A DNA stretch of 64,000 bases from Methanocalculus taiwanensis (GCF_024372745.1 NZ_VOTZ01000006.1:1-64000); one strand, 5' to 3'; counted from the first letter of the stretch, positions 26,799 through 35,584 are shown. Notes: generated from the sequence alone by a model not told the origin. Translations and numbers: made by a program.

Positions 26799-26812
26799 TT
26801 AAAAAAAAAGGA
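26799..26812 (-). terminator. Oligo-T terminator after J-domain gene
   Basis: On the minus strand a run of nine T (26801-26809) follows the stop codon at 26826-26828 by about 16 bases; archaeal RNA polymerase terminates at such U-runs. It also separates the gene from the IS left end. Confidence 0.55.
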
Positions 26813-26825
26813 GAGAAATCCGTTA

Positions 26826-27164
26826 TTATCGCGGACTATAGCGTGATTCCCCATGCCCCCAGATCGGATCATGTCCGTACTGATCCATCCAGTCGCGATC
26901 ATATCCTTTATCTGCCCCAGGCACCTGTTCTTCATCAGATAACGGAATCTCATACCGCATACAGTACTCAATCAGTACCTCATATGCCTCATTCAGGCGG
27001 ACCATGCCATTATGTGTCTCTTCAGATTCATATTCCGAGACATCCGGATGCCACTGCCGAACCAGGGTATGATACCGGATGCGTATCTGGCTGATACTCG
27101 CCGCATCACCGATACCCAGAATATCGGCAGCCTCCCTGAGGGAAAGGGACTTCCGTGCTGCCAT
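26826..27164 (-). CDS. Small J-domain (DnaJ-like) protein
   Basis: A 112-residue protein of which the first ~70 residues are a J domain: LREAADILGIGD (helix I), RIRYHTLVRQWHPDVS with the HPD motif (~43-45) and RLNEAYEVLIEYC (helix III). It lacks the Gly/Phe and zinc domains of full DnaJ, so it is a type III-like co-chaperone that would stimulate an Hsp70. The acidic, Tyr/Asp-rich tail is unassigned. The frame stays open to 27203, but that would overlap the divergent methyltransferase start; ATG 27164 (MAARKSL) is preferred. Confidence 0.75.
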   Translation of the reverse strand: MAARKSLSLREAADILGIGDAASISQIRIRYHTLVRQWHPDVSEYESEETHNGMVRLNEAYEVLIEYCMRYEIPLSDEEQVPGADKGYDRDWMDQYGHDPIWGHGESRYSPR

Positions 27165-27193
27165 ACGATACCATGTGACCAGAGGACAATTAA

Positions 27194-27772
27194 ATGAACC
27201 CATTGCAACAGGCCTTTACAGACCATGCGGATGATTATGACCGCTGGTTCGACGATCATCCCAAAATCTATTCCGCCCAGCTCTCTATACTGCGGGATGC
27301 GGTGCCGGCAGAAGGGCTGATGCTCGAGATAGGCGTTGGTTCAGGGCGGTTTGCAGCGCCTCTCTGCATAACCCTGGGAATCGATCCCTCGCATTCTCTT
27401 GCGAAAATTGCGAAAAGAAGGGGGATTGAGACTGTTATCGGCGTTGGAGAGCATACCCCGTTTCGTGACAATACCTGTGATGCCATCCTGATGATGACCG
27501 TCATCTGCTTTCTGGATGATCCCCTGCCCGTCTTTTGGGAGGCACACCGGCTCCTGAAACCAGACGGAACCCTCGTGCTGGGCTTCATTGAGAAGGATGG
27601 GGAGATCGCACGCAGATACCAGGGTGAGAAGGTAAAAGGGCGATTTCTCCGGTATGTCACCTATTACTCAGTCGATGAGATCGCCGCATTCTTTCAGGAT
27701 GCAGGGTTTTTGGAGGTTGCAATCGCACATAGGAGAAAAGGGTTTACAATAATGACCGGAAAGAAGCGGTAA
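27194..27772 (+). CDS. Class I SAM-dependent methyltransferase
   Basis: A 192-residue Rossmann-fold methyltransferase. Motif I is MLEIGVGSGRFAAPL (~40-54), motif II has GIDPSHSLAKIAKRRG (~60-75), then VGEHTPFRDNTCDAILMMTV (~82-101) and the motif III strand GTLVLGFIEK (~127-136). The type-11 (UbiE-like) architecture does not reveal the substrate. The start is supported by GTGACCAGAGG upstream. Divergent from the J-domain gene. Confidence 0.85.
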   Translation: MNPLQQAFTDHADDYDRWFDDHPKIYSAQLSILRDAVPAEGLMLEIGVGSGRFAAPLCITLGIDPSHSLAKIAKRRGIETVIGVGEHTPFRDNTCDAILMMTVICFLDDPLPVFWEAHRLLKPDGTLVLGFIEKDGEIARRYQGEKVKGRFLRYVTYYSVDEIAAFFQDAGFLEVAIAHRRKGFTIMTGKKR

Positions 27773-27792
27773 GGGGAAAAATCTCCCTCCGG

Positions 27793-28134
27793 CTACTCAC
27801 AATCTTTATCTCTGCAGATCCGCCTGAATGCATAGAAAACAGCTCCGGCAGCAAGCAGCAACAGAACTCCTGCGAGATAATAGAGAAGAGACGGGTGATA
27901 TGCCACTGAAAAGGTGGATCCTGCTCCCGGTCCGATATAGGGAACCGTATCTCCGGTTTCTGGTACGTCAGGCAGATGCCCACGTTCATTCTCTTCAGTA
28001 ATTCCTCTCTCAGATCCATCGGTTTCCATTTCTAGTATATCCCCGGCACTCTGCGAGGCGCCGGCACCCATACAACAGGCGATACCGCACAGAAGGAGGG
28101 TGAACCAGAAGATACTGTTTCTTTGTAGAGTCAT
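27793..28134 (-). CDS. Small exported membrane-anchored hypothetical protein
   Basis: A 113-residue protein with an N-terminal signal (~1-24, ending GAGA), an acidic Glu/Gly/Pro-rich exposed stretch (~28-75) and a C-terminal TM helix (LLYYLAGVLLLLAAGAVFYAF) followed by a positive-then-acidic tail RRICRDKDCE. The topology suggests an externally exposed, C-terminally anchored protein. No family recognised. GGGATGAT upstream of the ATG supports the start. It is convergent with the methyltransferase, 20 bases away. Confidence 0.55.
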   Translation of the reverse strand: MTLQRNSIFWFTLLLCGIACCMGAGASQSAGDILEMETDGSERGITEENERGHLPDVPETGDTVPYIGPGAGSTFSVAYHPSLLYYLAGVLLLLAAGAVFYAFRRICRDKDCE

Positions 28135-28169
28135 GTCAGATCATCCCTCATTCCACCCAACCGATCAGT

Positions 28170-29480
28170 TCACACCTGCAGGTACCCATCCATATACTCC
28201 AGGAAACGCTCCACTGTCTCGGTTGAGTACGGCCCCTCCTCATATGCTGTTATCAGGGTAAGCGCTCCCCTGAATGTGTAGGCCGTGACCAGGAACCCGT
28301 ACGGCCAGCAGATGCAGGGGATGAAATTGAACCGTTCAAGGGAGAGAGCAGTTCCGTCTTTTCCAGGCATCGGAAGATAATCATCCGGATTGATAACACC
28401 CAGGTTGGCAAAGACCGGGTTCTTCTCGCCATCTGTTCTATATCGCTCGATCATCCCGTCAAAGAAGGCATTCACGGCCTCCATCCCGCCTGCATAGATC
28501 TCCTCATAGAAGTGAATGCAGCCGGGCCCGATTCTGCCGTCCTTTTTGCTTTTCATGAATGCCGTCACTTCAGGGAGGATATCAGGAAGTGTTGCACGAA
28601 AATCCACTGAAAGCGTCAGTTCAAAGGCAACCGAGAGGTTCATCGGCGGCAGGCGTTCATTCCCCGGCAGGAGCCGCCGCATATCAGCGGATGTCAGAAT
28701 GCCACGGGGAGCGCCACGATCTGCGGGATCATCCCGGATCGCTAAAAACGCCAAAAAGAACGCGGCAATCAGGACATCATTGACGGTGGCTCCATACTCC
28801 TTCCCAATTGCCTTCATCCTGGCAAGCCGCTCCTCCGGAAGTGTCCGGTATGCGGCCTTTTGGATGCCATACCCAAACCTCTCAGCCGGGAAATGCCAGC
28901 GGTCGACGAACGGCTCTTCTTCTGCAATCGCCAGCCTGCACTCCTCATCGGTATAGAGAGAGAGGATGCGGTCTGTTGTCCGGTCATAGAGGCCGGTGGA
29001 GGGGGGGCGGCACCCTGGATCCTGCATGACCCCCCGATATGCCGAACAGAGATCCTCAGCCATCGTGAGGAGACCCTTTGCATCGCAGAAGCCATGGTGG
29101 CATGTGACACATACGGTATCACCACCCGATCCGCGGTACACCGTTACGCGGATCTGCGGGCCTGCCCGGACATCGGGTGCTGGAGGAAGAACGGCAGGCG
29201 GAGGAGCGTCATCCTCCCCGGAATGAAGAAGAGCAAATGCCCTCTCCCACTCATCTTCCGGAATCTCCTCCCAGACCGGCTGTCCATCCACAACCGCAAA
29301 TTTCGATCTGATATAGGGATTTGATCCGATCAGCCTCATCGTCGCCGTCTTCAGCACATCCTCATAGACATGCCCCCCAAAGGAGAGGACGACCGTCATC
29401 GCCGGGTCATAGATCTGCTCGAAGAGGACATTGAAGAGATCAAATGCGGGCACGGGATAGCGGTGGGGAGGAGCAGTCAT
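28170..29480 (-). CDS. Condensation/WES-type acyltransferase
   Basis: A 436-residue protein of the CoA-dependent acyltransferase superfamily. The catalytic HHxxxD motif is HHGFCDAKGL (~142). The N-terminal half has SNPYIRSKF and the C-terminal half has VNDVLIAAFFLAF and NLGVINPDDYLP, the usual order in condensation-domain and wax-ester/alcohol-acetyltransferase-like enzymes. A DFGWG motif is not obvious. Substrates are unknown: a lipid or cofactor acylation is possible. The reading CAGGTG-ATG at the start suggests that ATG 29480 rather than the GTG just before it is used, GGTG being the ribosome site. Transcribed alone. Confidence 0.75.
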   Translation of the reverse strand: MTAPPHRYPVPAFDLFNVLFEQIYDPAMTVVLSFGGHVYEDVLKTATMRLIGSNPYIRSKFAVVDGQPVWEEIPEDEWERAFALLHSGEDDAPPPAVLPPAPDVRAGPQIRVTVYRGSGGDTVCVTCHHGFCDAKGLLTMAEDLCSAYRGVMQDPGCRPPSTGLYDRTTDRILSLYTDEECRLAIAEEEPFVDRWHFPAERFGYGIQKAAYRTLPEERLARMKAIGKEYGATVNDVLIAAFFLAFLAIRDDPADRGAPRGILTSADMRRLLPGNERLPPMNLSVAFELTLSVDFRATLPDILPEVTAFMKSKKDGRIGPGCIHFYEEIYAGGMEAVNAFFDGMIERYRTDGEKNPVFANLGVINPDDYLPMPGKDGTALSLERFNFIPCICWPYGFLVTAYTFRGALTLITAYEEGPYSTETVERFLEYMDGYLQV

Positions 29481-29606
29481 CACCTGAATACTTCTCCCCT
29501 AAATGTTATTGCTCTTTTCACCGGGGCAGCTTATGATAGAACACCCGGGAAACGCCATCAATAAACGACCGGATCATTTTTCACCATTCAATTCCATCCC
29601 TTGCAG

Positions 29607-30257
29607 ATGAAGAATGGCATGGAGATTACTGAGGAGATAGTCGGGCATGCACTCATGCTCGGAGCAGATGTGGGAGGCAGCCTCCCGGCAGCCCTGCTCA
29701 CAGACTGCCCCTCTGCGAGGGCAGACAACGGCCAGGGATCAGTGAGAGATCAGGGAACCTACATCATCATCGGCCTCTTCCATGATCCCGCCACGCCTGA
29801 AATGGATTACTGGGAAGAGGGGCGTGGCACACCGGGGGATCGGCAGCTTGGAGCGATCGGCAGACGGCTCGCCGGATGGCTCCACGAAACATACGCGATC
29901 AACGCAGAACTTATCCCCTACCAGCTCTATGACGGCGGGATCTACCTCAAGGATGCAGCAGTATTGGCCAAAATCGGTAGCATCGGAAGAAACAACCTTG
30001 TGCTGGTGCCGGGCTATGGGCCCAGAATCAGGTTCCGGGCAGTCTGGGCGGATATCGAATCCGTTTTGCCAGCACCGGTCGATCACACAAATCCCTGCAT
30101 GAAATGCCCGGGGTACTGCCAAAACGCCTGCCCGATGAGGGCATTTGAAACCGGAATATACAGCCGGGAGCGGTGTCTGGAGCGGATGGATGCAGATAAA
30201 ATGAGAGGAAAAGAGAGAATCGATTACTGCCGGAGATGCGAGCTTGCCTGCCCCTAA
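29607..30257 (+). CDS. QueG-like 4Fe-4S protein
   Basis: A 216-residue protein resembling the C-terminal half of epoxyqueuosine reductase and related Fe-S reductases. It has KIGSIGRNNLVLVPGYGPR (~115-133), then ferredoxin-type motifs CMKCPGYCQNACP (~169-181) and CRRCELACP at the C-terminus, enough for up to two [4Fe-4S] clusters. It lacks the usual B12-domain length, so it may act with another subunit. The first motif has an extended C-x2-C-x3-C-x3-C spacing. Starts at TTG 29601 or ATG 29619 are possible; no Shine-Dalgarno is clear. Its end overlaps the convergent peroxiredoxin by four bases. Confidence 0.65.
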   Translation: MKNGMEITEEIVGHALMLGADVGGSLPAALLTDCPSARADNGQGSVRDQGTYIIIGLFHDPATPEMDYWEEGRGTPGDRQLGAIGRRLAGWLHETYAINAELIPYQLYDGGIYLKDAAVLAKIGSIGRNNLVLVPGYGPRIRFRAVWADIESVLPAPVDHTNPCMKCPGYCQNACPMRAFETGIYSRERCLERMDADKMRGKERIDYCRRCELACP

Positions 30258-30736
30258 CGTCCCTGTGCTCTCAGCTCTTCAAGCCGTGCGAGTACTTCAT
30301 CCACATGCCCCTTCACCTTCACCTTACGCCAGATATGAGCGATCATCCCTTCGGGATCGATGATGAAGGTGCTCCGTTCAACCCCCATATACTCCCTGCC
30401 GTACATCTTCTTCTGTTTCCAGACGCCATACGCCTCGATCGCCTGAAGTGTGGGATCTGAGAGGAGATTGACAGTGAGGTGCTGCTTCTCAGAGAAACGC
30501 CTGTGGCTTGCGATCGAATCCGGGCTTATCCCATAGACGGGCGTATTATCACGGGCAAACGTCTCTATTGCATCCGAGAAAGCTCGTGCCTCATGGGTAC
30601 ATCCTGAAGAGTTGTCTTTTGGATAGAAATAGACCACCACATAGATGCCCCGCTGCTCAGCAAGGCAGATTAGCTGTTCATCACTATCAGGGAGGCAGAA
30701 ATCCGGTGCTTTCATTCCGACAGTAAGTTCAGTCAT
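30254..30736 (-). CDS. bcp: Peroxiredoxin, Bcp/PrxQ type
   Basis: A 160-residue thiol peroxidase. APDFCLPDSD leads to the active-site strand YFYPKDNSSGCTHEA, with the peroxidatic Cys at ~45; STFIIDPEG (~121) and the C-terminal helix complete the fold. The resolving Cys five residues after the peroxidatic one in E. coli Bcp is Arg here (CTHEAR), so it would act as a 1-Cys enzyme or use the N-terminal Cys residues of FCLP/LICL. It removes peroxides to protect an anaerobe. ATG 30736 (MTELTVGMKAPDF) fits the family start better than 30751. Confidence 0.85.
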   Translation of the reverse strand: MTELTVGMKAPDFCLPDSDEQLICLAEQRGIYVVVYFYPKDNSSGCTHEARAFSDAIETFARDNTPVYGISPDSIASHRRFSEKQHLTVNLLSDPTLQAIEAYGVWKQKKMYGREYMGVERSTFIIDPEGMIAHIWRKVKVKGHVDEVLARLEELRAQGR

Positions 30737-30828
30737 AAGAGAATCTGGCATCGTTCAGACGATAAGAATATCGCCGGATCATCCACAGGGTCATATATTT
30801 CATCCATCCAGCCCAATGTATACCCACG

Positions 30829-31191
30829 ATGAGAGATCCGCCCGAATTTGCCTGGAAACAGTGCCTGATCATCAGGGACGATGTGAAGATGAGCTGCGGG
30901 AAAAAATGCGCCCAGATCGCCCATGCAGCCGTTGGAGCCTATGAGAAGGCCAGTGCTGCATCGAAACGTGCCTGGATGGATGAGGGGCAGAAGAAGGTCG
31001 CACTGAAGGTGAGCGGGGAGCGGGCGCTCTATGAGCTGAAGGTGGTTGCTGAGGCAAACGGTATCCCCGCATGCATCATCCAGGATGCCGGGCTCACCGA
31101 GATCCCCCCGGGAACCGTCACCGCCCTTGGACTTGGACCCGCCAAATCCGAACTCCTTGACCGGGTCACCTCGGACCTCAAACTCCTATGA
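30829..31191 (+). CDS. pth2: Peptidyl-tRNA hydrolase, archaeal type (Pth2)
   Basis: A 120-residue Pth2. The N-terminal strand KQCLIIRDDVKMSCGKKCAQIAHAAV contains the family signature (R-x-D-[ML]-x-M-x-x-GK-x-A-Q-x-x-HA). It ends with IIQDAGLTEIPPGT and T-x-LGLGPA, also conserved. It frees peptidyl-tRNAs that drop off ribosomes. A TATA-like TCATATATTT lies at 30791-30800. The stop overlaps the truD ATG (ATGA), so the two are co-translated; the pair is a common archaeal arrangement. Confidence 0.93.
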   Translation: MRDPPEFAWKQCLIIRDDVKMSCGKKCAQIAHAAVGAYEKASAASKRAWMDEGQKKVALKVSGERALYELKVVAEANGIPACIIQDAGLTEIPPGTVTALGLGPAKSELLDRVTSDLKLL

Positions 31192-32453
31192 TCCCAAGTC
31201 CCTATCCCCTGGAACACGAGTTGCAGATGCGGTACTATGGAGATGATCATCCCGGTATCGGCGGAAAGCTGAGGACGGTTCCAGAAGACTTTGTTGTCGA
31301 AGAGCTCCCAAAGCCGTTCACCGGGAGCGGGCCGTTTCTGATCTGCAGAGTCACCCGCCGCTCATGGGAGCACCAGCACGCGATCCAGGAGATCGCTAAA
31401 AGGCTTGGGATCAGCAGGAAACGGATCGGCTGGGCTGGCACAAAGGACAGAAACGCTGTTGCTACCCACTACATCTCGCTGTATAAGGTCGAAGCAGACC
31501 AGGTCAGGGCGCTCTCATTTAAGGATATGGCGGTCGAGCCGGTCGGGCAGCACCAGTTCGGCCTCTCGCTTGGAGATCTTGAAGGAAACAGGTTTGGAAT
31601 CAGGATTCGGGGATGTGAGAGAGAGAACCTCGCCTCGCTTCAGGAGATTGCCGAAACCGTGAAGGAAGGTATCCCGAACTATTTCGGCCTCCAGCGGTTT
31701 GGCGCCCAGAAGCCGGTAACCCACAGGGTCGGAGCAGCAATTCTTCGGGGAGAATACCAGGAGGCGGTTACTATCTACATCGGCGATCCCTTCCCGAATG
31801 AAGATGAGGAGGTAAAGGCGGCTCGGGCGGCATTCAGGGATACAGGCGATGCAGCAGCGGCATTGTATGCACTCCCGGTAAGGCTTGGATTTGAGCGGGC
31901 GATGCTCGATTTCCTCTCAAAACACAAAGGCGATTACAGGGGGGCGCTCAAAGCCCTGGCCCCGAAACTCCTCACCATGTTCGTCTCAGGATGGCAGTCC
32001 TACCTCTTCAATGCCGCCATCTCAGATCGCTTCGACCGAGGCATCCCACTGGATGAACCGGAAGCGGGAGACACGCTCATCTACTTAAACGGCAGAACCG
32101 ACCGGGCCACAGAGAAGAACCTCCCGACAGCCCGCCAGCATATCAGACGGGGCAGGGCAATGATCGCTGCATGCATGCCTGGAGCAACCCCCCTTCCAAA
32201 CCCCGGCCCGATGGAGGAGCATATGATCCGCCTCTCATCTGAAGCCGGGATCACCCATGAAGCGTTCCGGAATGCGGCACAGTACCTGGAGAGCGCATTT
32301 GACGGAGCGAACCGGCCGATTGTCCTGAGAACAGAGATAGTGGCAGAGATCGAAGACGATGCTGCCCTGCTGAATTTTACCCTGCCTCCCGGCCACTATG
32401 CAACATCAGTCTGCCGGGAATGTATGAAGGGAGATCCAATCTCCCTCGTCTGA
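31188..32453 (+). CDS. truD: tRNA pseudouridine synthase D
   Basis: A 421-residue TruD, which makes pseudouridine 13 in tRNA. DFVVEELP (~33) opens the family; the catalytic Asp is in GWAGTKDRNAVATHY (~86); NYFGLQRFG (~160-168) and the TruD insertion domain follow; LPLPG-like TPLPNPGP (~336) and REC near the C-terminus complete it. It overlaps pth2 by four bases and is convergent with sppA (~40-base gap). Confidence 0.93.
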   Translation: MIPSPYPLEHELQMRYYGDDHPGIGGKLRTVPEDFVVEELPKPFTGSGPFLICRVTRRSWEHQHAIQEIAKRLGISRKRIGWAGTKDRNAVATHYISLYKVEADQVRALSFKDMAVEPVGQHQFGLSLGDLEGNRFGIRIRGCERENLASLQEIAETVKEGIPNYFGLQRFGAQKPVTHRVGAAILRGEYQEAVTIYIGDPFPNEDEEVKAARAAFRDTGDAAAALYALPVRLGFERAMLDFLSKHKGDYRGALKALAPKLLTMFVSGWQSYLFNAAISDRFDRGIPLDEPEAGDTLIYLNGRTDRATEKNLPTARQHIRRGRAMIAACMPGATPLPNPGPMEEHMIRLSSEAGITHEAFRNAAQYLESAFDGANRPIVLRTEIVAEIEDDAALLNFTLPPGHYATSVCRECMKGDPISLV

Positions 32454-32494
32454 TTCTCTATGCGCGGTGTAGAGGAGTAGCCCATACACTGCAA

Positions 32495-33283
32495 TCAGCG
32501 TAGCCTGGCCATCTCCCGTGCCCCGTCGATTGCATCCTGGAGATTGCCGATCTCGTCAACAAGCCCGATCAGAAGAGCCTGTTCACCCCGGATCAGGCGG
32601 GCATCTTCGATCAACTCCCTGCTGACATTCCGCTGGGTGCTGATATCTGTATAGAACCGGTTAAAGCTCGCATCAACCAGATCCTGGGCCATACCTTCCT
32701 CTTCTGAAGTGAGCCCGCGATAGGAATAGGTCATATCCTTCATCTCACCGGATTTTACGACATCGATCGCAAGGCCATCTTTTTCAAGCTGATCGCTTGT
32801 ATCATAGAAGATCCATATCACCCCGAGGCCCCCGGTCATGGTGTCATAGCTCGAATAGATCCGATCGGCATACGCGGCGACATAGTATGCGCCCGATGTC
32901 GCAGTATCGCCCATCGAGACCACAACCGGCTTCTTCATTTTCGCATAGAGGATATCCCTGATGATCTCCTGCGCAGCTGCCGGGGTGCCGCCGCCTGAAT
33001 CTATCCTGAGCACAATGGCCCGCGTCAGGGGGTCGTCTGCGGCTTTCCTGATCCGGGCGCCAACATATTCACTCCCGATATAGCCGCCTGAGTGTGCTTC
33101 TCCGGTGATTATCGTCCCTTCAATCCGGATCACGGAGACATCGGCTCCGGCAATCGGGTCGAAGAGGCTGAAGATTCCGAGGATAGCAAAGCCAAGAAGA
33201 ACAATGAGGAGAAGTACAAAAGCTCCTTTTTTAATCAGCTTTTTCCTCCTCTGCTGCGTTATCTGGCGTTCAATATAATTCAT
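32495..33283 (-). CDS. sppA: Signal peptide peptidase SppA (S49 family)
   Basis: A 262-residue membrane-bound serine protease that degrades leftover signal peptides or membrane proteins. One N-terminal TM (~20-42) is followed by VIRIEGTII, LRIDSGGGTPAAAQEI (oxyanion region, ~97-112) and the nucleophile Ser in GDTATSGAYYVAAYADRI (~130-147). The general-base Lys is probably in DVVKSGEMKDM (~185). The archaeal short form consists of one S49 domain. Its ATG overlaps the stop of the upstream pyrimidine reductase gene (ATGA). Confidence 0.88.
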   Translation of the reverse strand: MNYIERQITQQRRKKLIKKGAFVLLLIVLLGFAILGIFSLFDPIAGADVSVIRIEGTIITGEAHSGGYIGSEYVGARIRKAADDPLTRAIVLRIDSGGGTPAAAQEIIRDILYAKMKKPVVVSMGDTATSGAYYVAAYADRIYSSYDTMTGGLGVIWIFYDTSDQLEKDGLAIDVVKSGEMKDMTYSYRGLTSEEEGMAQDLVDASFNRFYTDISTQRNVSRELIEDARLIRGEQALLIGLVDEIGNLQDAIDGAREMARLR

Positions 33284-33969
33284 AATGTCGCGGGATAGAG
33301 TACATCGTATTCAGTGACAAGGTTTGTGCCGCAGAGGTAATGGGTGCGGAGCTCAAGCCTGATCATCTCGTCTTCGCTCTCTATATGCATGCCACCGACA
33401 AGCGAAGGGGTATCATCACCCCCGACGATGAACGGAAGGTGGATGAGCCGTATCTCATCGACAAGCCGGTGATGCAGCATATGGTAGTTCAGGGTCGGGC
33501 CCCCTTCCACCATCATCTTACGGACTCCGTACTGTTCGTACAGTGTTTCAAGGAGAAGAGGGAGATCCACATCCTCTTCTCCACACACGACCACCCCGGC
33601 ACCGGTTGCACGGATCGCCTCAACGCGGTCGCGAGAGGCGATCTCAGAGACCGCAATCACCGTCTTTGCATCAGGTCTGAAGATATTGGCTGTAAGAGGG
33701 AGATCTCCCCTGCTGTTTGGAATCACACGGATCGGGCTTTTCCCAGGGACTTTCCTGACAGTCAGAAACGAGTTGTCGATCCTGATGGTGCGGGAGCCGA
33801 CCATGATCGCATCGCACTCTGCCCTTGTGGTATGGAGAAGGGTCTCGGTCTCTTCCGCCATATATTTCATCAGGATCTTGCTTGATGCATCCTTCTTTAA
33901 TGTCAGCTTACCATCTGCTGTAATCTCGGACATCATCAAAACATGGGGTTTCTTCGGATGCGTTCTCAT
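33280..33969 (-). CDS. RibD-type diaminopyrimidine reductase
   Basis: A 229-residue NADPH reductase matching archaeal 2,5-diamino-6-ribosylamino-pyrimidinone 5'-phosphate reductase (MJ0671/RIB7 type), an early riboflavin and F420-pathway step. Marks: PHVLMMSEITADGKLTL (~8-24), CDAIMVGSRTIRIDNSFLTVR (~52-72), then the reductase core MMVEGGPTLNYHML (~153-166) and FIVGGDDTPSLVGG (~182-195). Length is typical. It is upstream of and overlaps sppA by ATGA, although the functions are unrelated. Divergent from the CDP-alcohol phosphotransferase gene. Confidence 0.85.
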   Translation of the reverse strand: MRTHPKKPHVLMMSEITADGKLTLKKDASSKILMKYMAEETETLLHTTRAECDAIMVGSRTIRIDNSFLTVRKVPGKSPIRVIPNSRGDLPLTANIFRPDAKTVIAVSEIASRDRVEAIRATGAGVVVCGEEDVDLPLLLETLYEQYGVRKMMVEGGPTLNYHMLHHRLVDEIRLIHLPFIVGGDDTPSLVGGMHIESEDEMIRLELRTHYLCGTNLVTEYDVLYPATL

Positions 33970-34046
33970 ACTGATCCTCTCGATTGATATATCTCTTTGA
34001 ATACCTTAAGAATATAGGGTTTATACAAAGCCGGGTTGAGGAGATT

Positions 34047-34679
34047 ATGAATATAACTGCACTACGTCCACACTGCATCAGGTATCTTGAACCAATTGCA
34101 GACCTCTGTGTTCGTCTTGGCTTATCTCCCAACCAGATCACCATCCTCTCCCTCGTCTTCGGGATCGGGTGTGCGGTCTCATTCACCTTCCAGCAGTTCC
34201 TTCTTGGCTCACTGCTCCTTTTCATATCCGCAATCCTCGATCTCGTAGACGGGAGCGTCGCGCGTAAGACTGACAGAGACAGCAATTTCGGCGCGGTTCT
34301 CGACTGGATTATTGACAAGTATATCGATGTACTTGCCCTTCTCGGCGTCGGCCTCTCCGGGATCGCCATCATCTCAGGAATTGCAGCCCTCCCGCCGATA
34401 GCCGACTTCGGGGTTGTTGCGCTCGCCATCATCGGCTCCATGATGAACACCTTCATTAAGCCGGTCGTCTATGCCGAGGTCGGTTATTCAGACCGGGTAT
34501 GCGGCAAGATCGACGATCCGCTCGAAGGAGTGGGATTTTTTGGAAGGCCCGAAACCCTCCTTGTGCTGATCCTCGGCGGCGTAACCGGATTCATATGGGC
34601 CTCGGTCATCATCATCGCGATCTGCACGAACCTCTCTGCAATCCAGCGGATCATCTATCTCTCAGGAAGACTTGCCTGA
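34047..34679 (+). CDS. CDP-alcohol phosphatidyltransferase
   Basis: A 210-residue integral membrane lipid synthase. The CDP-AP motif is complete: D-x2-DG-x2-AR-x8-G-x3-D-x3-D, read as DLVDGSVARKTDRD then GAVLDWIIDKYID (~65-97). About six TM helices. In archaea this family joins CDP-archaeol to inositol phosphate, serine or glycerol phosphate; which one cannot be told. ATG 34047 with GAGGAG just upstream is preferred over an in-frame ATG at 33984. Its 3' end overlaps the convergent archaeosortase gene by 29 bases. Confidence 0.85.
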   Translation: MNITALRPHCIRYLEPIADLCVRLGLSPNQITILSLVFGIGCAVSFTFQQFLLGSLLLFISAILDLVDGSVARKTDRDSNFGAVLDWIIDKYIDVLALLGVGLSGIAIISGIAALPPIADFGVVALAIIGSMMNTFIKPVVYAEVGYSDRVCGKIDDPLEGVGFFGRPETLLVLILGGVTGFIWASVIIIAICTNLSAIQRIIYLSGRLA

Positions 34680-35481
34680 AATCCCCTATATACTGGCTGA
34701 CCAGCTTCTCTGCCAGCAGCCCGAGATCGGGGATCAGCCGGAAGAGGCCATAGGCAATTGCGATTAAAATAGCAAGTGCCAGCAGTTCGCAGAAGACATT
34801 GTGCGCCCAGAAGAAGCTTGCATACCCGTAGTTTCCATTATCGACAAGATCCGGGAACCAGGGATACCACTGGCCGGTATATGCCATGATCACGTAGGCA
34901 TTCCTGAATATATTCAGAATATAAATGGAGGGTGCGATCAGGAGGAATGAGAGGATCTTCTGTTTTGTTGTGGTCGGTACCATATTCGCAACCGCAAGCA
35001 TGATCGCGATACTGGTGATGCCGGTGCAGCCGAGGATGATCTCGACACGGAACCCCATATCAATTCCGGGGATCGAGCCGCCCATGATGGTATTCCATTC
35101 ATACAGGGTCACCGGATACCCAAACATCTCCAGCACCCAGACGGTCTGGCTAACGACAACGCCGATCAGCCAGTTCTTCAGAGGCTCAAAAAAGCCAAAT
35201 GGTGCATAGATCAGGAAAGAGAATGCAGCCGCCCTCGTCAGGCTGCCTGTAACAGTATCCTCTTCGATCAGCCTCCGGGCTGTTACATAGACAAATGGAA
35301 CAGAAAGAACCCCGATGATCGGATAGAGGAAATTACCAATCTCCAGGTATCCCGGCAAACCTACGAGGAGAATTAAGGATATTGATGCCCATCCGACAAT
35401 ACCGGCATACCAGCGAAACCTGTTTGGCACTAAAAAAAGGAGAAAGCCAATGCAGGAGATGAGTACCAGATATTCACTCAT
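34651..35481 (-). CDS. artA: Archaeosortase A
   Basis: A 276-residue membrane protease/transpeptidase of the exosortase superfamily with about eight TM helices. The catalytic Cys is in LGCTGITSIAIML (~152), the conserved Arg in LNIFRNAYVI (~189), and SFFWAHNVFCELLAL (~218-232) forms the third conserved block, all typical of ArtA. It cleaves PGF-CTERM-type C-terminal signals of surface proteins and attaches lipid. The surface proteins in this window have similar tails but no clear PGF motif. It overlaps the convergent lipid-synthase gene. Confidence 0.87.
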   Translation of the reverse strand: MSEYLVLISCIGFLLFLVPNRFRWYAGIVGWASISLILLVGLPGYLEIGNFLYPIIGVLSVPFVYVTARRLIEEDTVTGSLTRAAAFSFLIYAPFGFFEPLKNWLIGVVVSQTVWVLEMFGYPVTLYEWNTIMGGSIPGIDMGFRVEIILGCTGITSIAIMLAVANMVPTTTKQKILSFLLIAPSIYILNIFRNAYVIMAYTGQWYPWFPDLVDNGNYGYASFFWAHNVFCELLALAILIAIAYGLFRLIPDLGLLAEKLVSQYIGDFRQVFLRDR

Positions 35482-35584
35482 TGTACTGAGTATTGATCTT
35501 TTGATCTGAAAAAGGATGAGGGAGCCGCCATTTACGGGTACTGGATGGCGGAGTCTTTAAAGATCCACAACATATAGTATGGTC

